Assembly (NCBI GenBank): GCA_963605415.1
Contig: CAVCUL010000001.1
Span: 124,001-188,000 of the forward strand
Source of the DNA: CAG-217 sp963605415
Lineage (GTDB): Bacteria > Bacillota > Clostridia > Oscillospirales > Acutalibacteraceae
Length of the DNA stretch: 64,000 nt
Direction of reading: 5' to 3'
The notes under the pieces are model-generated. The model did no database searches, was not told where the DNA came from, and saw nothing but the letters and a program-made list of their open reading frames with translations. The translations under genes were made by a program, and so were the position numbers. The stretch's first letter is position 1, and each line of letters starts with the position of its first letter. Below are positions 52,642-60,554 of this stretch, in pieces.

Positions 52642-54286
52642 AAGCTCTCTCCTCACTTACAATCTTGCAATTCTCAATGCGTACATGCTTATTACAAATC
52701 CGCAGCGCCGCCTTTTTATGAGACACGATCACGCAGGTCACATTTTGCAGCGCCTTGAGATTTTTCAAAAACTGATGCTCCGTCTCCTCGTCCAATGCGG
52801 AGGTAGCCTCATCCAGCAGCAGTACCGGGGATTTGGACAGCAGGCTGCGGGCAATGGCCAGCCGCTGCACCTGCCCCTCAGACAGACCCATGCCACGCTC
52901 GCCGATCACTGTCATCAGCCCCTGGGGCAATTCGTTAATAAAGGCATCTGCACAGGCGATCTCGATGGCCCGCTGCACCTCTTCATCTGTAGCGTCGCTG
53001 TTAATGAACTTCAAATTATCCAGTATGGTGCCGGACAGGAGCATATTCCCCTGGGGCACATAGGCAAACAGGCGGCGGGTGTGCTTATCCGCCGGGATAT
53101 GGCTGCCGTCTGCCATATCTAAATAAATGGAGCCGTCACGGGTAGGGAACACACCCAGCAGCAGCTTCAGCAGTGTACTCTTGCCGATACCGGAGATACC
53201 GGTAATCGCCACAAAGTCCCCTTTGTTGATGGTCAGTGAGGTGTGATCGAGAATCACATCCCGATCGTAGCAAAAGTCGATATTGTCAAACTGCAATGCC
53301 CGTAAATTCTGATAGGTGACCGGCACATCCACATCGTCTGCGTTACTGGTCTCCTCCTCCGGCAGGTTCTCAATCTCCATCAGCCGCTCTGCAGAGGCAA
53401 TAATGGCAAAATACTTGGGCATAATGCCGGACAAAGAGGCAAAAGGCCCCTGGATTTGGTTTACCAGCTGGAGCATGGCGGTAACTGTACCGTAGTCCAG
53501 GCCGTTGAGCAGTCGATAGGCGCCAAAAGCCAGAGCAAACACATAGCCGATATTAAAGGTGGTGGACAGCCCAGCGTTGGCGGCAATGCCGAAGAAACGC
53601 CGCTTCATACGGGCAATATAATTTTCCTTTTGCAGCACGTCGGCCTGCTGGTCAATCTTGTCTTCCACCACAAAGGTTTTAACAACCAGCAAATTGCTGA
53701 TGGTCTCCTGCATAAAGGCGCGGGTTTTGCCCTCCGTCTGCTGCACCTGCTTGTGCAGCCGCTTTAAGGTCTTGCGGAACATACGGGTACACAGAAAAAC
53801 AAAAATCCCGCCGATTAAAAAGACAAGGGCAAACACCTTGTCAATAATCACAAGATAAATAAAGGCGCTCAGCAACTTTACCACAAAGAATACCACATTA
53901 GGCAGCAAGGTGGTGTAACCGTCTGTGATCACCTGCACATCATTAAACAGTAGGTTGTTCAACTCGCCGGTGTGGTACTTGGACACGCTGGAGTAGTCCT
54001 TTTTGATCAGCACCTGGAGCATATGTTTTTTGAAAATCATATCCAGCCGTGCCTTGCAACGCTCAGAAAAGCTGCTGCCAATCAAATTCAGCGCCAATTG
54101 CACCATAATCAGGATCAGCAGATAAATGGCGTAGCGCACCACATAGCTCCAGTCCTTGTACTCGGTGGCACCGTTGATAATATGCTTGGAAAAGTTAGCA
54201 AAGCACACGGACAACGCCGCACCGATGGCATTGGCAAACAGCAGCACCGCCGCCTTGAGCAGCTGGCTTTTTCCGATATGGGTCAT
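52628..54286 (-). CDS. ABC exporter, fused permease and ATPase
   Basis: 552 residues from the first ATG. Six transmembrane helices (about 10-290) precede an ATPase with Walker A GISGIGKST, signature LSEGQVQRLAIARS and Walker B VLLLDEATSALDE. It lacks a C39 peptidase domain. The reading frame stays open upstream, without ATG, GTG or TTG, to a CTG at 54340 that would add 18 residues (NQTKRKPSRSDWAAIRW) behind GAGAGG; see findings. Neighbours are an S26-type peptidase upstream and GH2 downstream. The cargo is unknown; it may export a peptide, lipid or glycan. Confidence 0.87.
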   Translation of the reverse strand: MTHIGKSQLLKAAVLLFANAIGAALSVCFANFSKHIINGATEYKDWSYVVRYAIYLLILIMVQLALNLIGSSFSERCKARLDMIFKKHMLQVLIKKDYSSVSKYHTGELNNLLFNDVQVITDGYTTLLPNVVFFVVKLLSAFIYLVIIDKVFALVFLIGGIFVFLCTRMFRKTLKRLHKQVQQTEGKTRAFMQETISNLLVVKTFVVEDKIDQQADVLQKENYIARMKRRFFGIAANAGLSTTFNIGYVFALAFGAYRLLNGLDYGTVTAMLQLVNQIQGPFASLSGIMPKYFAIIASAERLMEIENLPEEETSNADDVDVPVTYQNLRALQFDNIDFCYDRDVILDHTSLTINKGDFVAITGISGIGKSTLLKLLLGVFPTRDGSIYLDMADGSHIPADKHTRRLFAYVPQGNMLLSGTILDNLKFINSDATDEEVQRAIEIACADAFINELPQGLMTVIGERGMGLSEGQVQRLAIARSLLSKSPVLLLDEATSALDEETEHQFLKNLKALQNVTCVIVSHKKAALRICNKHVRIENCKIVSEERAYDAD

Positions 54287-54342
54287 CCAGCGGATGGCCG
54301 CCCAGTCAGAGCGAGAGGGCTTTCGTTTGGTCTGGTTCAGGA

Positions 54343-54792
54343 TCAGTCACCTCTCTTGAAAATGTGGCGACGGATCCAGCCGCAGCCCTTGTGTACAAAT
54401 ATAATCAGCGGCCGCACCGGATAAAGCGCCACCCACACCCGGCTGTACAGCCGATACGGGCGACTGTTTTGGCAGTCAATATACCGCTTGCCGTCCTTGT
54501 AAAACCCGGCCAGCACGCCGCAGATCATGTCGTCCGTTACATACTCCTTCTCCAGCCGGTTGTCGCCGATAATCACATAATCCTCCGGGCGCACCCGCAC
54601 AATACGGTGCATAATATACTTGCCTCGCGGCGTGCGATATACCGGCACATCGTATTTGCGCAGCCGACCGGTCTGGCGCACAATGATAATATTGTCTCGC
54701 CCCTGGTGGATCAGCGGCCACATAGAGGTGCCACGGGTCAGCCCGGTATAAATGCCTTTTTCGGCAACAATTTGTTCAATACTGTCATACAT
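54343..54792 (-). CDS. S24/S26-type signal peptidase-like protein (Ser-His)
   Basis: 149 residues. The nucleophile is S23 in GTSMWPL, the second catalytic residue is H62 in YIMHRIV where ordinary bacterial signal peptidases have lysine, and the GDN box is present (IIGDNRLEKE). Hydrophobicity is low apart from a C-terminal segment (VWVALYPVRPLIIFVH). It precedes the ABC exporter gene, a pairing that in other Firmicutes can belong to small exported-peptide systems; no precursor peptide is visible here. Confidence 0.82.
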   Translation of the reverse strand: MYDSIEQIVAEKGIYTGLTRGTSMWPLIHQGRDNIIIVRQTGRLRKYDVPVYRTPRGKYIMHRIVRVRPEDYVIIGDNRLEKEYVTDDMICGVLAGFYKDGKRYIDCQNSRPYRLYSRVWVALYPVRPLIIFVHKGCGWIRRHIFKRGD

Positions 54793-54826
54793 AATTTGTA
54801 AAAAACTCCCATGGAGAAAAATTATA

Positions 54827-54865
54827 GATCTGTTTCAGTATAACAGATCCGAGGATTTTATGCAA
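54827..54865 (-). promoter_or_regulatory. Promoter with overlapping inverted repeat for the peptidase-exporter operon
   Basis: TTGCAT (54860-54865) and TATACT (54837-54842) on the minus strand with a 17-base spacer. A perfect inverted repeat GATCTGTT-N7-AACAGATC (54827-54849) covers the -10 box and the start point, a classic repressor position. Confidence 0.6.
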
Positions 54866-54870
54866 CTGTG

Positions 54871-54899
54871 TTGACCCAAAGAAAAAAAGGTGCTATACT
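54871..54899 (+). promoter_or_regulatory. Promoter of the cobalamin-riboswitch operon
   Basis: TTGACC and TATACT with exactly 17 bases between them. Transcription would start about 10 bases before the riboswitch P1 stem. Confidence 0.75.
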
Positions 54900-54914
54900 G
54901 TAAAAAAACAAAGA

Positions 54915-55066
54915 AACTGCGGTTCCCGGAAGGGATTAAATCGGAAGCACGGTGCAACCCCGTCACAACCGCCATTACCGTGATCGAGTTTTGCTCTGCA
55001 CAGGCCATTGCGCAAGCGAGAAGGCGCAGAGTGAGTATATCGTAAGTCGGGACACCCGCCGCAGGC
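54915..55066 (+). ncRNA. Cobalamin riboswitch aptamer
   Basis: P1 is closed by CTGCGG (54917-54922) and CCGCAG (55059-55064). Inside, in the usual order, are GGAAGCACGGTGCAACCCCG (compare GGAAGCCGGTG-AAATCCGG), the B12 box-like region ACCGCCATTACCGTGA (54969-54983), a long variable hairpin (CTCTGC..GCAGAG, 54995-55031) and the 3' element TAAGTCGGGACACCCGCC (compare GAAGTCAGGAGACCTGCC). Spacing and motifs fit the adenosylcobalamin class. It controls the two surface-protein genes downstream. Confidence 0.88.
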
Positions 55067-55136
55067 TTTTGTTCGCAAACACACTTTTGGGCAGTCGGGA
55101 AAGATGTGGAGGCCGCGCGTATTGTTGCGCCCTTTT

Positions 55137-55170
55137 GTCCCCTGCCTATGGCAAGGGACTTTTTATTTTG
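55137..55170 (+). promoter_or_regulatory. Riboswitch expression platform: terminator-like hairpin covering the ribosome site
   Basis: GTCCCCTGCC (55137-55146) pairs with GGCAAGGGAC (55150-55159, one mismatch) around TAT and is followed by TTTTTATTTTG. The 3' arm contains the AAGGGA ribosome site of the DUF4430 gene, whose TTG start is at 55168. It can act as terminator and as sequestering stem. Confidence 0.65.
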
Positions 55171-55956
55171 CAAAGAACGCGAAAATCCATTATTCTGCTG
55201 TTGCTGGCGCTGGCGCTGCTCTTTACCGGCTGTACCGCCGGCGCGGCAGATCAAGCTGTCGCCGGTACAGAGAACCAAACCATTGTAGCGGATACAGACA
55301 CCCAAACGGCGGCCACGAATTCCGGGAGCAAAGCCACCATCGGGGCAAAAACGACGGCAGCACAAACCGGCACCCGCCAAACCACAACCGGCAAGGCAAG
55401 CCGCACCACCGCAAAAAGCGGCGGCAAGCAGACCGCCAGCGGCAAAACCACCGCCACCACCCGCGCTGCAAACAGCGCCAAGTGGCAGGGCGGATCCGCT
55501 GACCTGATCCCCACCGGCGGCAAAACCACCGCACAACAACAAACCACAAAGAAGCAAACCACCACCCAATCCAAAACGGTGACCTGCACCATTACGGTGG
55601 AGTGCAAGAATATACAAAACCACATGGGGCAGTTAAAAGGCGGCCACAAGGACTATGTGCCGGAGGACGGTTACATTATCCGCGCAGAGAGCCATACAGT
55701 GGAGCGGGGCAGCACCGCCTACGATGTACTCAAGCTGGCTTGCAACGCCCACGGCATACGCCTAACCACCAAGAACACCTCCTACGGGGTCTATGTGGTA
55801 GGGATCAACAACCTGGACGAGAAGGACTGCGGCAGTGCCAGCGGCTGGATGTACAAGGTCAACGGCACTGCACCCATGACCTCCTGCGGGAAATACAAAA
55901 TGGACAGCGGCGACAACCTGGTGTTCTATTATGTGTGCACCGCAGCCGATCGCTAA
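55168..55956 (+). CDS. DUF4430 lipoprotein, transcobalamin beta-domain-like, riboswitch-controlled
   Basis: 262 residues. A signal peptide with lipobox (LFTGC, C22) is followed by a disordered Thr/Lys/Ala-rich spacer (about 23-136), long enough to cross the wall. The C-terminal DUF4430 domain (137-262) contains GSTAYDVLKLACNAHGI, YGVYVVGINNL, GSASGWMYKVNG and SGDNLVFYY. DUF4430 is the bacterial relative of the C-terminal beta-domain of transcobalamin and intrinsic factor. TTG at 55168 is the only start that follows a ribosome site; the frame is open to 54952, but that part is the riboswitch. A surface B12-binding role is inferred from the fold and the riboswitch. Confidence 0.83.
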   Translation: MQRTRKSIILLLLALALLFTGCTAGAADQAVAGTENQTIVADTDTQTAATNSGSKATIGAKTTAAQTGTRQTTTGKASRTTAKSGGKQTASGKTTATTRAANSAKWQGGSADLIPTGGKTTAQQQTTKKQTTTQSKTVTCTITVECKNIQNHMGQLKGGHKDYVPEDGYIIRAESHTVERGSTAYDVLKLACNAHGIRLTTKNTSYGVYVVGINNLDEKDCGSASGWMYKVNGTAPMTSCGKYKMDSGDNLVFYYVCTAADR

Positions 55957-56016
55957 AAACCGTTATTTGCAGGCCACGCCTGTACAAATAAAAAAAATCA
56001 AATGGAGGACAAAACA

Positions 56017-57180
56017 ATGAAAAAACTGATGAGCACCTGCACCGCCCTGTTGCTGGCTCTGTGCATGCTGCTGCCCGCCTACAGCGCCTTTGCTGCAGAC
56101 AGCAACGATGAGGTGATGCGCCGACTGGAAAAGGCGTCTGCGCAGACAGAGGGCGCAGCCGGCTACCTGTACAAGGACAAGACATTTGGCGTAGCTGACG
56201 CTGTGGATATGCTGGCAGCCAGCCGCGGCTTTAATGTGAGCGAGGCACAGATGGAAGCCTTTACCGCTGCGGTAGAAAAGGAACTGAAAGCCAACGGCGG
56301 CAAGCTGTACTACCCTGTTCCGGTGTATGACGAGAACTATACCCAGACCGGCACCACCAATGTAGAAGAGCTGGAGCTGTACGCTGCGGTGATCTGCGTG
56401 TATGACGCCATTGGTGAAGACTACACCAATGTGGCCGGCTATGACCTGAGCAAGCTGATGCAAAACTGCGGTACCACCGCCGTATACGGCACCAACTACT
56501 ACCTGTACCGTCTGGTCACCGAGGCCTGCGCCATTGTGGATGCACCCCAGAGCTTTGTGCAGTCTGTTGTTGAGAACCTGACCAAGCTGTACAAGATGGG
56601 CGAGGGTACGGACTTTTGGGGCGGCTACGGCACTTCTGCCGACGATCTGGGCGCGTTCCTGACCGCACTGGCTCCCTATGCCGAGGATTACCAGACCTAT
56701 ATTGATGACGCTGTGGAGCTGCTGGAGAGCTATGTCAGCGACGACGGCTACACCAGCTGGGGCACCGCCAATGCAGACTCTACCGCAATGGCACTGATGG
56801 CTTACAGCGCCCTGGGCGACAAGGACAAGGCAGATAAGGCCTACGACCTGCTGTGCAAATTTGAGTCAAAAACCACCGGCGTGTTCACCTACGGCGGCGA
56901 AGAGAATCCTTACGCCACCAAAGACGCCATGACCGCGCTGAATTACTACACCGACCACTTAATCAGCCGCTATGTTTTTGATCCGGACGAGCCGGAAAGC
57001 GAGACAACCACCAAGAAAGACGAAACAACCGCCAAGAGCAATAGCGAAACCACCAAAGCCACCACAAAGAAGAGCACTTCTGCAAAGTCTCCGGCCACCG
57101 GTACCAACGCCGGCCTGCCGGCTGCACTGGCCATTTCCGCCGCCGGTGCTTGCCTGTTGCTGGCGAAGAAGCGTAAATAA
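56017..57180 (+). CDS. Secreted alpha-helical repeat protein (transcobalamin alpha-domain-like) with sortase-like tail
   Basis: 387 residues. Signal peptide 1-26 (ending AFA). The region about 30-310 is all-helical with repeats of the prenyltransferase/squalene-cyclase alpha-toroid type, such as WGTANADSTAMALMAYSALGD and DLGAFLTALAPYAED; intrinsic factor and transcobalamin use the same fold for their N-terminal half. A Thr/Lys/Glu-rich linker follows, then SPATG (358-362), a hydrophobic segment and KKRK, a cell-wall sorting-like signal. GGAGGACAAAACA precedes the ATG. It lies 60 bases after the DUF4430 gene in the same riboswitch-controlled transcript. Confidence 0.82.
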   Translation: MKKLMSTCTALLLALCMLLPAYSAFAADSNDEVMRRLEKASAQTEGAAGYLYKDKTFGVADAVDMLAASRGFNVSEAQMEAFTAAVEKELKANGGKLYYPVPVYDENYTQTGTTNVEELELYAAVICVYDAIGEDYTNVAGYDLSKLMQNCGTTAVYGTNYYLYRLVTEACAIVDAPQSFVQSVVENLTKLYKMGEGTDFWGGYGTSADDLGAFLTALAPYAEDYQTYIDDAVELLESYVSDDGYTSWGTANADSTAMALMAYSALGDKDKADKAYDLLCKFESKTTGVFTYGGEENPYATKDAMTALNYYTDHLISRYVFDPDEPESETTTKKDETTAKSNSETTKATTKKSTSAKSPATGTNAGLPAALAISAAGACLLLAKKRK

Positions 57181-57199
57181 TCATAACGAAAACAGGAAG

Positions 57200-57237
57200 A
57201 ACCGCACCTCATCCGGGGGTGCGGTTTTTGTTTTTTT
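57200..57237 (+). terminator. Terminator of the cobalamin-riboswitch operon
   Basis: A nine-bp stem AACCGCACC/GGTGCGGTT with a nine-base loop, followed by TTTGTTTTTTT, 20 bases after the stop codon. Confidence 0.85.
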
Positions 57238-57324
57238 CTCTTTGCAAGGCGGGCACAAAATGAATCGGCGCCCCTTTTAAATCGTAAAGGGGGTGCAACC
57301 CCTCTTCACACGCATATAAGCAAC

Positions 57325-57354
57325 AAGCCCCGCACCGTTTCTGGTGCGGGGCTT
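57325..57354 (-). terminator. Terminator of the SipW/TasA-type operon
   Basis: A perfect 12-bp stem AAGCCCCGCACC/GGTGCGGGGCTT with a six-base loop lies ten bases after the last gene of the minus-strand operon; the following T-run is weak (TTGTTGCTT). Confidence 0.65.
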
Positions 57355-57364
57355 GCATGGATTT

Positions 57365-58282
57365 TTATTGATTTTCGCTTACTTCCTCGGCCTGTGTGGT
57401 GGTCGTGGGTGTATCCGGCTGTTCTTCTCTCTTGGTTGTTGTAGTTTCCTGCTTTTCGGTGGTCTCCTCTCTCTTTTCGGTTGTGGTTTCGGCTTTTTTC
57501 GTGGTGGGTTCTGTTTGGTCCGTTTTCGTATCGTTGTCTGTCTTAACCGCCTTGCCGATCGTGTCCTTATTTTCCAGGCTGACATCACCGGAATAGCTGC
57601 CCCACTGGGGGCGTACCGTCAGGGTGGCTTTGGCAGCAGCATTGACCGTAAAGGTCAGCTTGCCCTCCGTCAGACAATCTGTATAATAGGTCTTGTCGCC
57701 GAACTCCACCTTGCAGTAGCCGGCCGTTACAGTATTGTCCGCATGCGGCTTTAAGGTTACCGTATAGGCGCCTGCGTCCGCAAAGGTGACGGTGGTAACA
57801 CCCTCTTCCGTCTCCGTCTTGGCTTCGGTCTGATCCAGCTTGGCAGTGACCGTCACCGTGTAGGTAGCCGCCTGTATGGCTGCCGTATCGGCGGAGGTGC
57901 TGGCAGTAAACCAGGCCCAGCTGGCACCGCACATGCAAAGGGCGCAAACAACAATGCCAATCAGCGACGGCGCCAAAATATGAAAAATACCGTCAGACCG
58001 CTGGTTGCTCTTGTTCCGCTCAGACCGGTGGTACAGCACATAGTACACCCGCCGCACATTGTACCGATTCACAAAGGGCAGCAGCCGCAGATAGTGGCAG
58101 CGCAGCTCCCGCCGCCAGTAGCGGTATTCCTCATCGTCCCCGGCCCGCTGCAGTTCTTCCGTAATGTACTGGAGCTTTTGATTAAACTTGACCCAGAGCC
58201 TTACAATTTTAATAATCAGCAAAAGAACCAGGTAAACGGCCAAAATAATGCCGATTACCAGCACAACATTGTCATCCTTCAC
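57365..58282 (-). CDS. Membrane protein with AWFT-type motif, last gene of the SipW/TasA-type operon
   Basis: About 305 residues from the GTG at 58282 (AAGGAG 11 bases upstream); an in-frame ATG further up lies in a large inverted repeat and is less likely. One transmembrane helix at the N-terminus and a basic cytoplasmic segment are followed by a second helix that ends GASWAWFTASTSAD, like the secretion signals of its neighbours. Then comes a beta-rich domain and a repetitive Thr/Glu/Lys tail (about 230-305). It may be a membrane anchor or base for the surface fibre. Function is not known. Confidence 0.65.
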   Translation of the reverse strand: MKDDNVVLVIGIILAVYLVLLLIIKIVRLWVKFNQKLQYITEELQRAGDDEEYRYWRRELRCHYLRLLPFVNRYNVRRVYYVLYHRSERNKSNQRSDGIFHILAPSLIGIVVCALCMCGASWAWFTASTSADTAAIQAATYTVTVTAKLDQTEAKTETEEGVTTVTFADAGAYTVTLKPHADNTVTAGYCKVEFGDKTYYTDCLTEGKLTFTVNAAAKATLTVRPQWGSYSGDVSLENKDTIGKAVKTDNDTKTDQTEPTTKKAETTTEKREETTEKQETTTTKREEQPDTPTTTTQAEEVSENQ

Positions 58283-58317
58283 GCTGTATTCCGCTCCTTC
58301 CCCTTCTTTTTTCCACA

Positions 58318-58409
58318 GAGCAATCAAAAGGCACATCCTCGGCACAGCAAAACCGCTTCGGCGAATTTTGTCGGAGCTCCCGCATAGATATGCCCTTTGA
58401 TTGCCCCTC
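58318..58409. repeat. Large imperfect inverted repeat (MITE-like hairpin)
   Basis: GAGCAATCAAAAGGCACATC (58318-58337) is nearly complementary to the segment at 58387-58409 (GATATGCCCTTTGATTG plus CCCCTC). The inner bases continue pairing (GCAAAACCGC against GCGAATTTTGT) around a TTCG loop, so the 92 bases can fold into one long hairpin. It sits between two genes of the operon. Confidence 0.65.
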
Positions 58410-58454
58410 CGCCCAGAGGCGGAGAGGACTTTTTTACACCATGAATAATTTCAG

Positions 58455-59198
58455 TTACGGGGCAGTTGTAGCCTCAGTAGGATACGTAGCATCCTTATCA
58501 TACTGGTTGTCGTAGCTGTCCTTTTCTACAGGTGCCTGCGTTGCATCGAATTCAACGCCGAAGTTAATGGTAGGCTCTTTGTCTTCGCTAATGGCATTCG
58601 CCTCATTACCAACAGTTGTGGGCATATAAACCTGCATCATGAAATATTGCGCCTCACCACCGGCAGAAATTGTAAAATCATGACCATTGGTCGCCTTGTC
58701 AATAGAGAAATCCGCAAAATTATTCTCTGTCCAGGCGATACTATTGGTTCTATTTGTTAAAGCAATAGACAGCATGATATCACCAATATCGTTTGCTGAC
58801 TGCACAGGTGAAGTTTTCACCTTCAGATAGTCAGACAAAGCGAACTCTTCACCGGCCTTGTTGACGCCCTTGGTCTCGCTTACAATATTCATGCCTATTT
58901 TATACTTAAATGCCAGATCGCCATTATTGGAAATACGGAAAGCAACCACGCGGGTATAGCCGGGCTCAAATTTGCCAGCGCCGAACAGATCCGTACTTTC
59001 ATCCAGCGGCTTCCAGGTTTGGCCATCCAGAGTATACTCCACTACCATGTCCAAAGAACCGGACTGGATCTTGTTGACACCGGTGGATGCGGAGTCCGTG
59101 AACCACGCAAAGGTGGTGCCAATGAGCATAGCTACGCATAAAAGCGTGGCCAGCGCGCTGGTCATCAGCGCTCTTTTTGTGCTTTTGCTGTTTGTCAT
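58455..59198 (-). CDS. TasA/CalY-like secreted protein with SipW-type signal (short paralogue)
   Basis: 247 residues. The N-terminus MTNSKSTKRALMTSALATLL is identical to that of the next paralogue, and the signal ends TTFAWFTDSAST, the SipW-dependent type. A single beta-sandwich-like TasA/camelysin domain follows (FEPGYTRVVAFRISNNGDLAFKYK split over about 75-98) and the protein ends shortly after the shared DSYDNQYDKDATYP. Likely a fibre or matrix subunit. AGGAGGAAAAGACAA precedes the ATG. Confidence 0.85.
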   Translation of the reverse strand: MTNSKSTKRALMTSALATLLCVAMLIGTTFAWFTDSASTGVNKIQSGSLDMVVEYTLDGQTWKPLDESTDLFGAGKFEPGYTRVVAFRISNNGDLAFKYKIGMNIVSETKGVNKAGEEFALSDYLKVKTSPVQSANDIGDIMLSIALTNRTNSIAWTENNFADFSIDKATNGHDFTISAGGEAQYFMMQVYMPTTVGNEANAISEDKEPTINFGVEFDATQAPVEKDSYDNQYDKDATYPTEATTAP

Positions 59199-59324
59199 TT
59201 GTCTTTTCCTCCTAAAAAAATTTTTTTGAACGGTTGCCCATTCGTTTTATTTTCGGGCGTATGCCCTGCCCTCTCACCCGAGGGTGAGAGGACTTGATAA
59301 CTTAGTCAATCCGTAAGCAGCAAA
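59199..59324 (-). repeat. Duplicated leader region, copy 1
   Basis: On the minus strand: GTCCTCTCACCC hairpin, then a small hairpin GGGC-ATAC-GCCC, then GAAAATAAAACGAATGGGCA, ACCGTTCAA and the ribosome site. The same block, with changes, occurs at 60555-60662. Confidence 0.75.
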
Positions 59325-60554
59325 TCACTGAGCAACGGGAGCAACACCGACTGTGTTGTAAAGAGGTTTACTTCCCTGCATAGTTACAGTAGCAACTTCA
59401 TAAGTCAAGCTGCTGTCCGCAACTGTGCCATATGCATCAGTGAACCCTTTTTCGACCCAGAAGAACGCATTACCGTTTTCTGCGATCAGAGTGGAGTTCT
59501 TAACGATAGCAGATGCCTGACCCTGAGCGCAGACGGTATAATAATTCGTAGCCGTGATATTGCAATTTGTAATGGTAGCGGAAACGCCTTCATAAACTAT
59601 GGAAGTATCCGTCGCATCATAACCGGTAACGCTGATCCCGCCAAGAAGGGTAACGCCGTCGATGACCGCATTCTTACCGGAAACAGCAATTCCATAGCTG
59701 CCGTGGCTCTGGCTTGCACTTGTGGTTGTTGCAACGATTTGGCCGTTTTTCACAGTGACATTATCGCCGGTGATCGTTACGGTATGATTCGAAGCGGTAA
59801 GCTCTTTGCCGTTCAAATCAATGGTGACATTATCGGCAGCGATAGTCAAACGCTTATTTACATTATAGTCACCGGCAGGAATTTCAATCGAATCTGCAAG
59901 TACAACTACATCCCCGTCATTGGCATTTTCGAGTGCTGTTGTAAGTTCTGCCGCAGAACTCACAGGATAAACCGCATCCTTGTCGTACTGGTTGTTGTAG
60001 CTATCGTTCTCAACAGTATCCTGGGTAGCCACAACGGTGATGGCAACGCCTTCGATAGACAGACCCTGGTATTCGTTGCCGGCAGTTTCCTGCATATGGC
60101 CCTTCAGGGTCAGTGCTTCGGAAGTGGCACCTGCTGCCAGAGAAACCTCTTCATTCAGGTCTGCGCCGCCTACAGTCCAGTCAATCACTTCATTCAGCTT
60201 GGCGTCACCGTCAATACCGGTGATCTGGACTTTGTACTTCAGCGCCAGGTTGCCATTGTTCTTGACCCGAACATCCTGCAGCTCATATGTACAGCCGGGC
60301 TCCCAAAGGATCTCGCTCTGGGCGCGGTTGTCCGCTGCTTTCCAGCTCAGGGTCTCGCCCTCGGCAGATACCCATTCGTCGCCGTCTTTCATCTCCAGTG
60401 CCACATCCAGCGTTCCGGACTGAATCTTGTTTACCGCAGTGGAAGCGGAGTCCGTGAACCAAGCAAAGGTAGTGCCGATGAGCATAGCTACGCATAAAAG
60501 CGTGGCCAGCGCGCTGGTCATCAGCGCTCTTTTTGTGCTTTTGCTGTTTGTCAT
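59325..60554 (-). CDS. TasA/CalY-like secreted protein with beta-helix tail (paralogue 2)
   Basis: 409 residues. SipW-type signal (TTFAWFTDSASTAVNKIQSG) and TasA-like domain (to about 190, ending NDSYNNQYDKDAVYP). The C-terminal about 210 residues add a parallel beta-helix-like ladder (LTIAADNVTIDLNGKEL, VTITGDNVTVKNGQIV) not found in the short paralogue. The leader and first 40 residues are almost identical to the neighbouring gene, so they arose by recent duplication. Probably exported and processed by the SipW-type peptidase encoded upstream. Confidence 0.83.
   Translation of the reverse strand: MTNSKSTKRALMTSALATLLCVAMLIGTTFAWFTDSASTAVNKIQSGTLDVALEMKDGDEWVSAEGETLSWKAADNRAQSEILWEPGCTYELQDVRVKNNGNLALKYKVQITGIDGDAKLNEVIDWTVGGADLNEEVSLAAGATSEALTLKGHMQETAGNEYQGLSIEGVAITVVATQDTVENDSYNNQYDKDAVYPVSSAAELTTALENANDGDVVVLADSIEIPAGDYNVNKRLTIAADNVTIDLNGKELTASNHTVTITGDNVTVKNGQIVATTTSASQSHGSYGIAVSGKNAVIDGVTLLGGISVTGYDATDTSIVYEGVSATITNCNITATNYYTVCAQGQASAIVKNSTLIAENGNAFFWVEKGFTDAYGTVADSSLTYEVATVTMQGSKPLYNTVGVAPVAQ

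Noticed and set aside
54952..55167. Upstream in-frame extension of the DUF4430 gene to an ATG at 54952
   Set aside because: This stretch is the cobalamin riboswitch and its expression platform, and the extension would bury the lipoprotein signal peptide inside the protein.
55300..55600. Thr/Lys/Ala-rich repetitive coding sequence as a possible tandem repeat or CRISPR-like element
   Set aside because: It is an in-frame low-complexity linker of the lipoprotein without regular repeat units or spacers.
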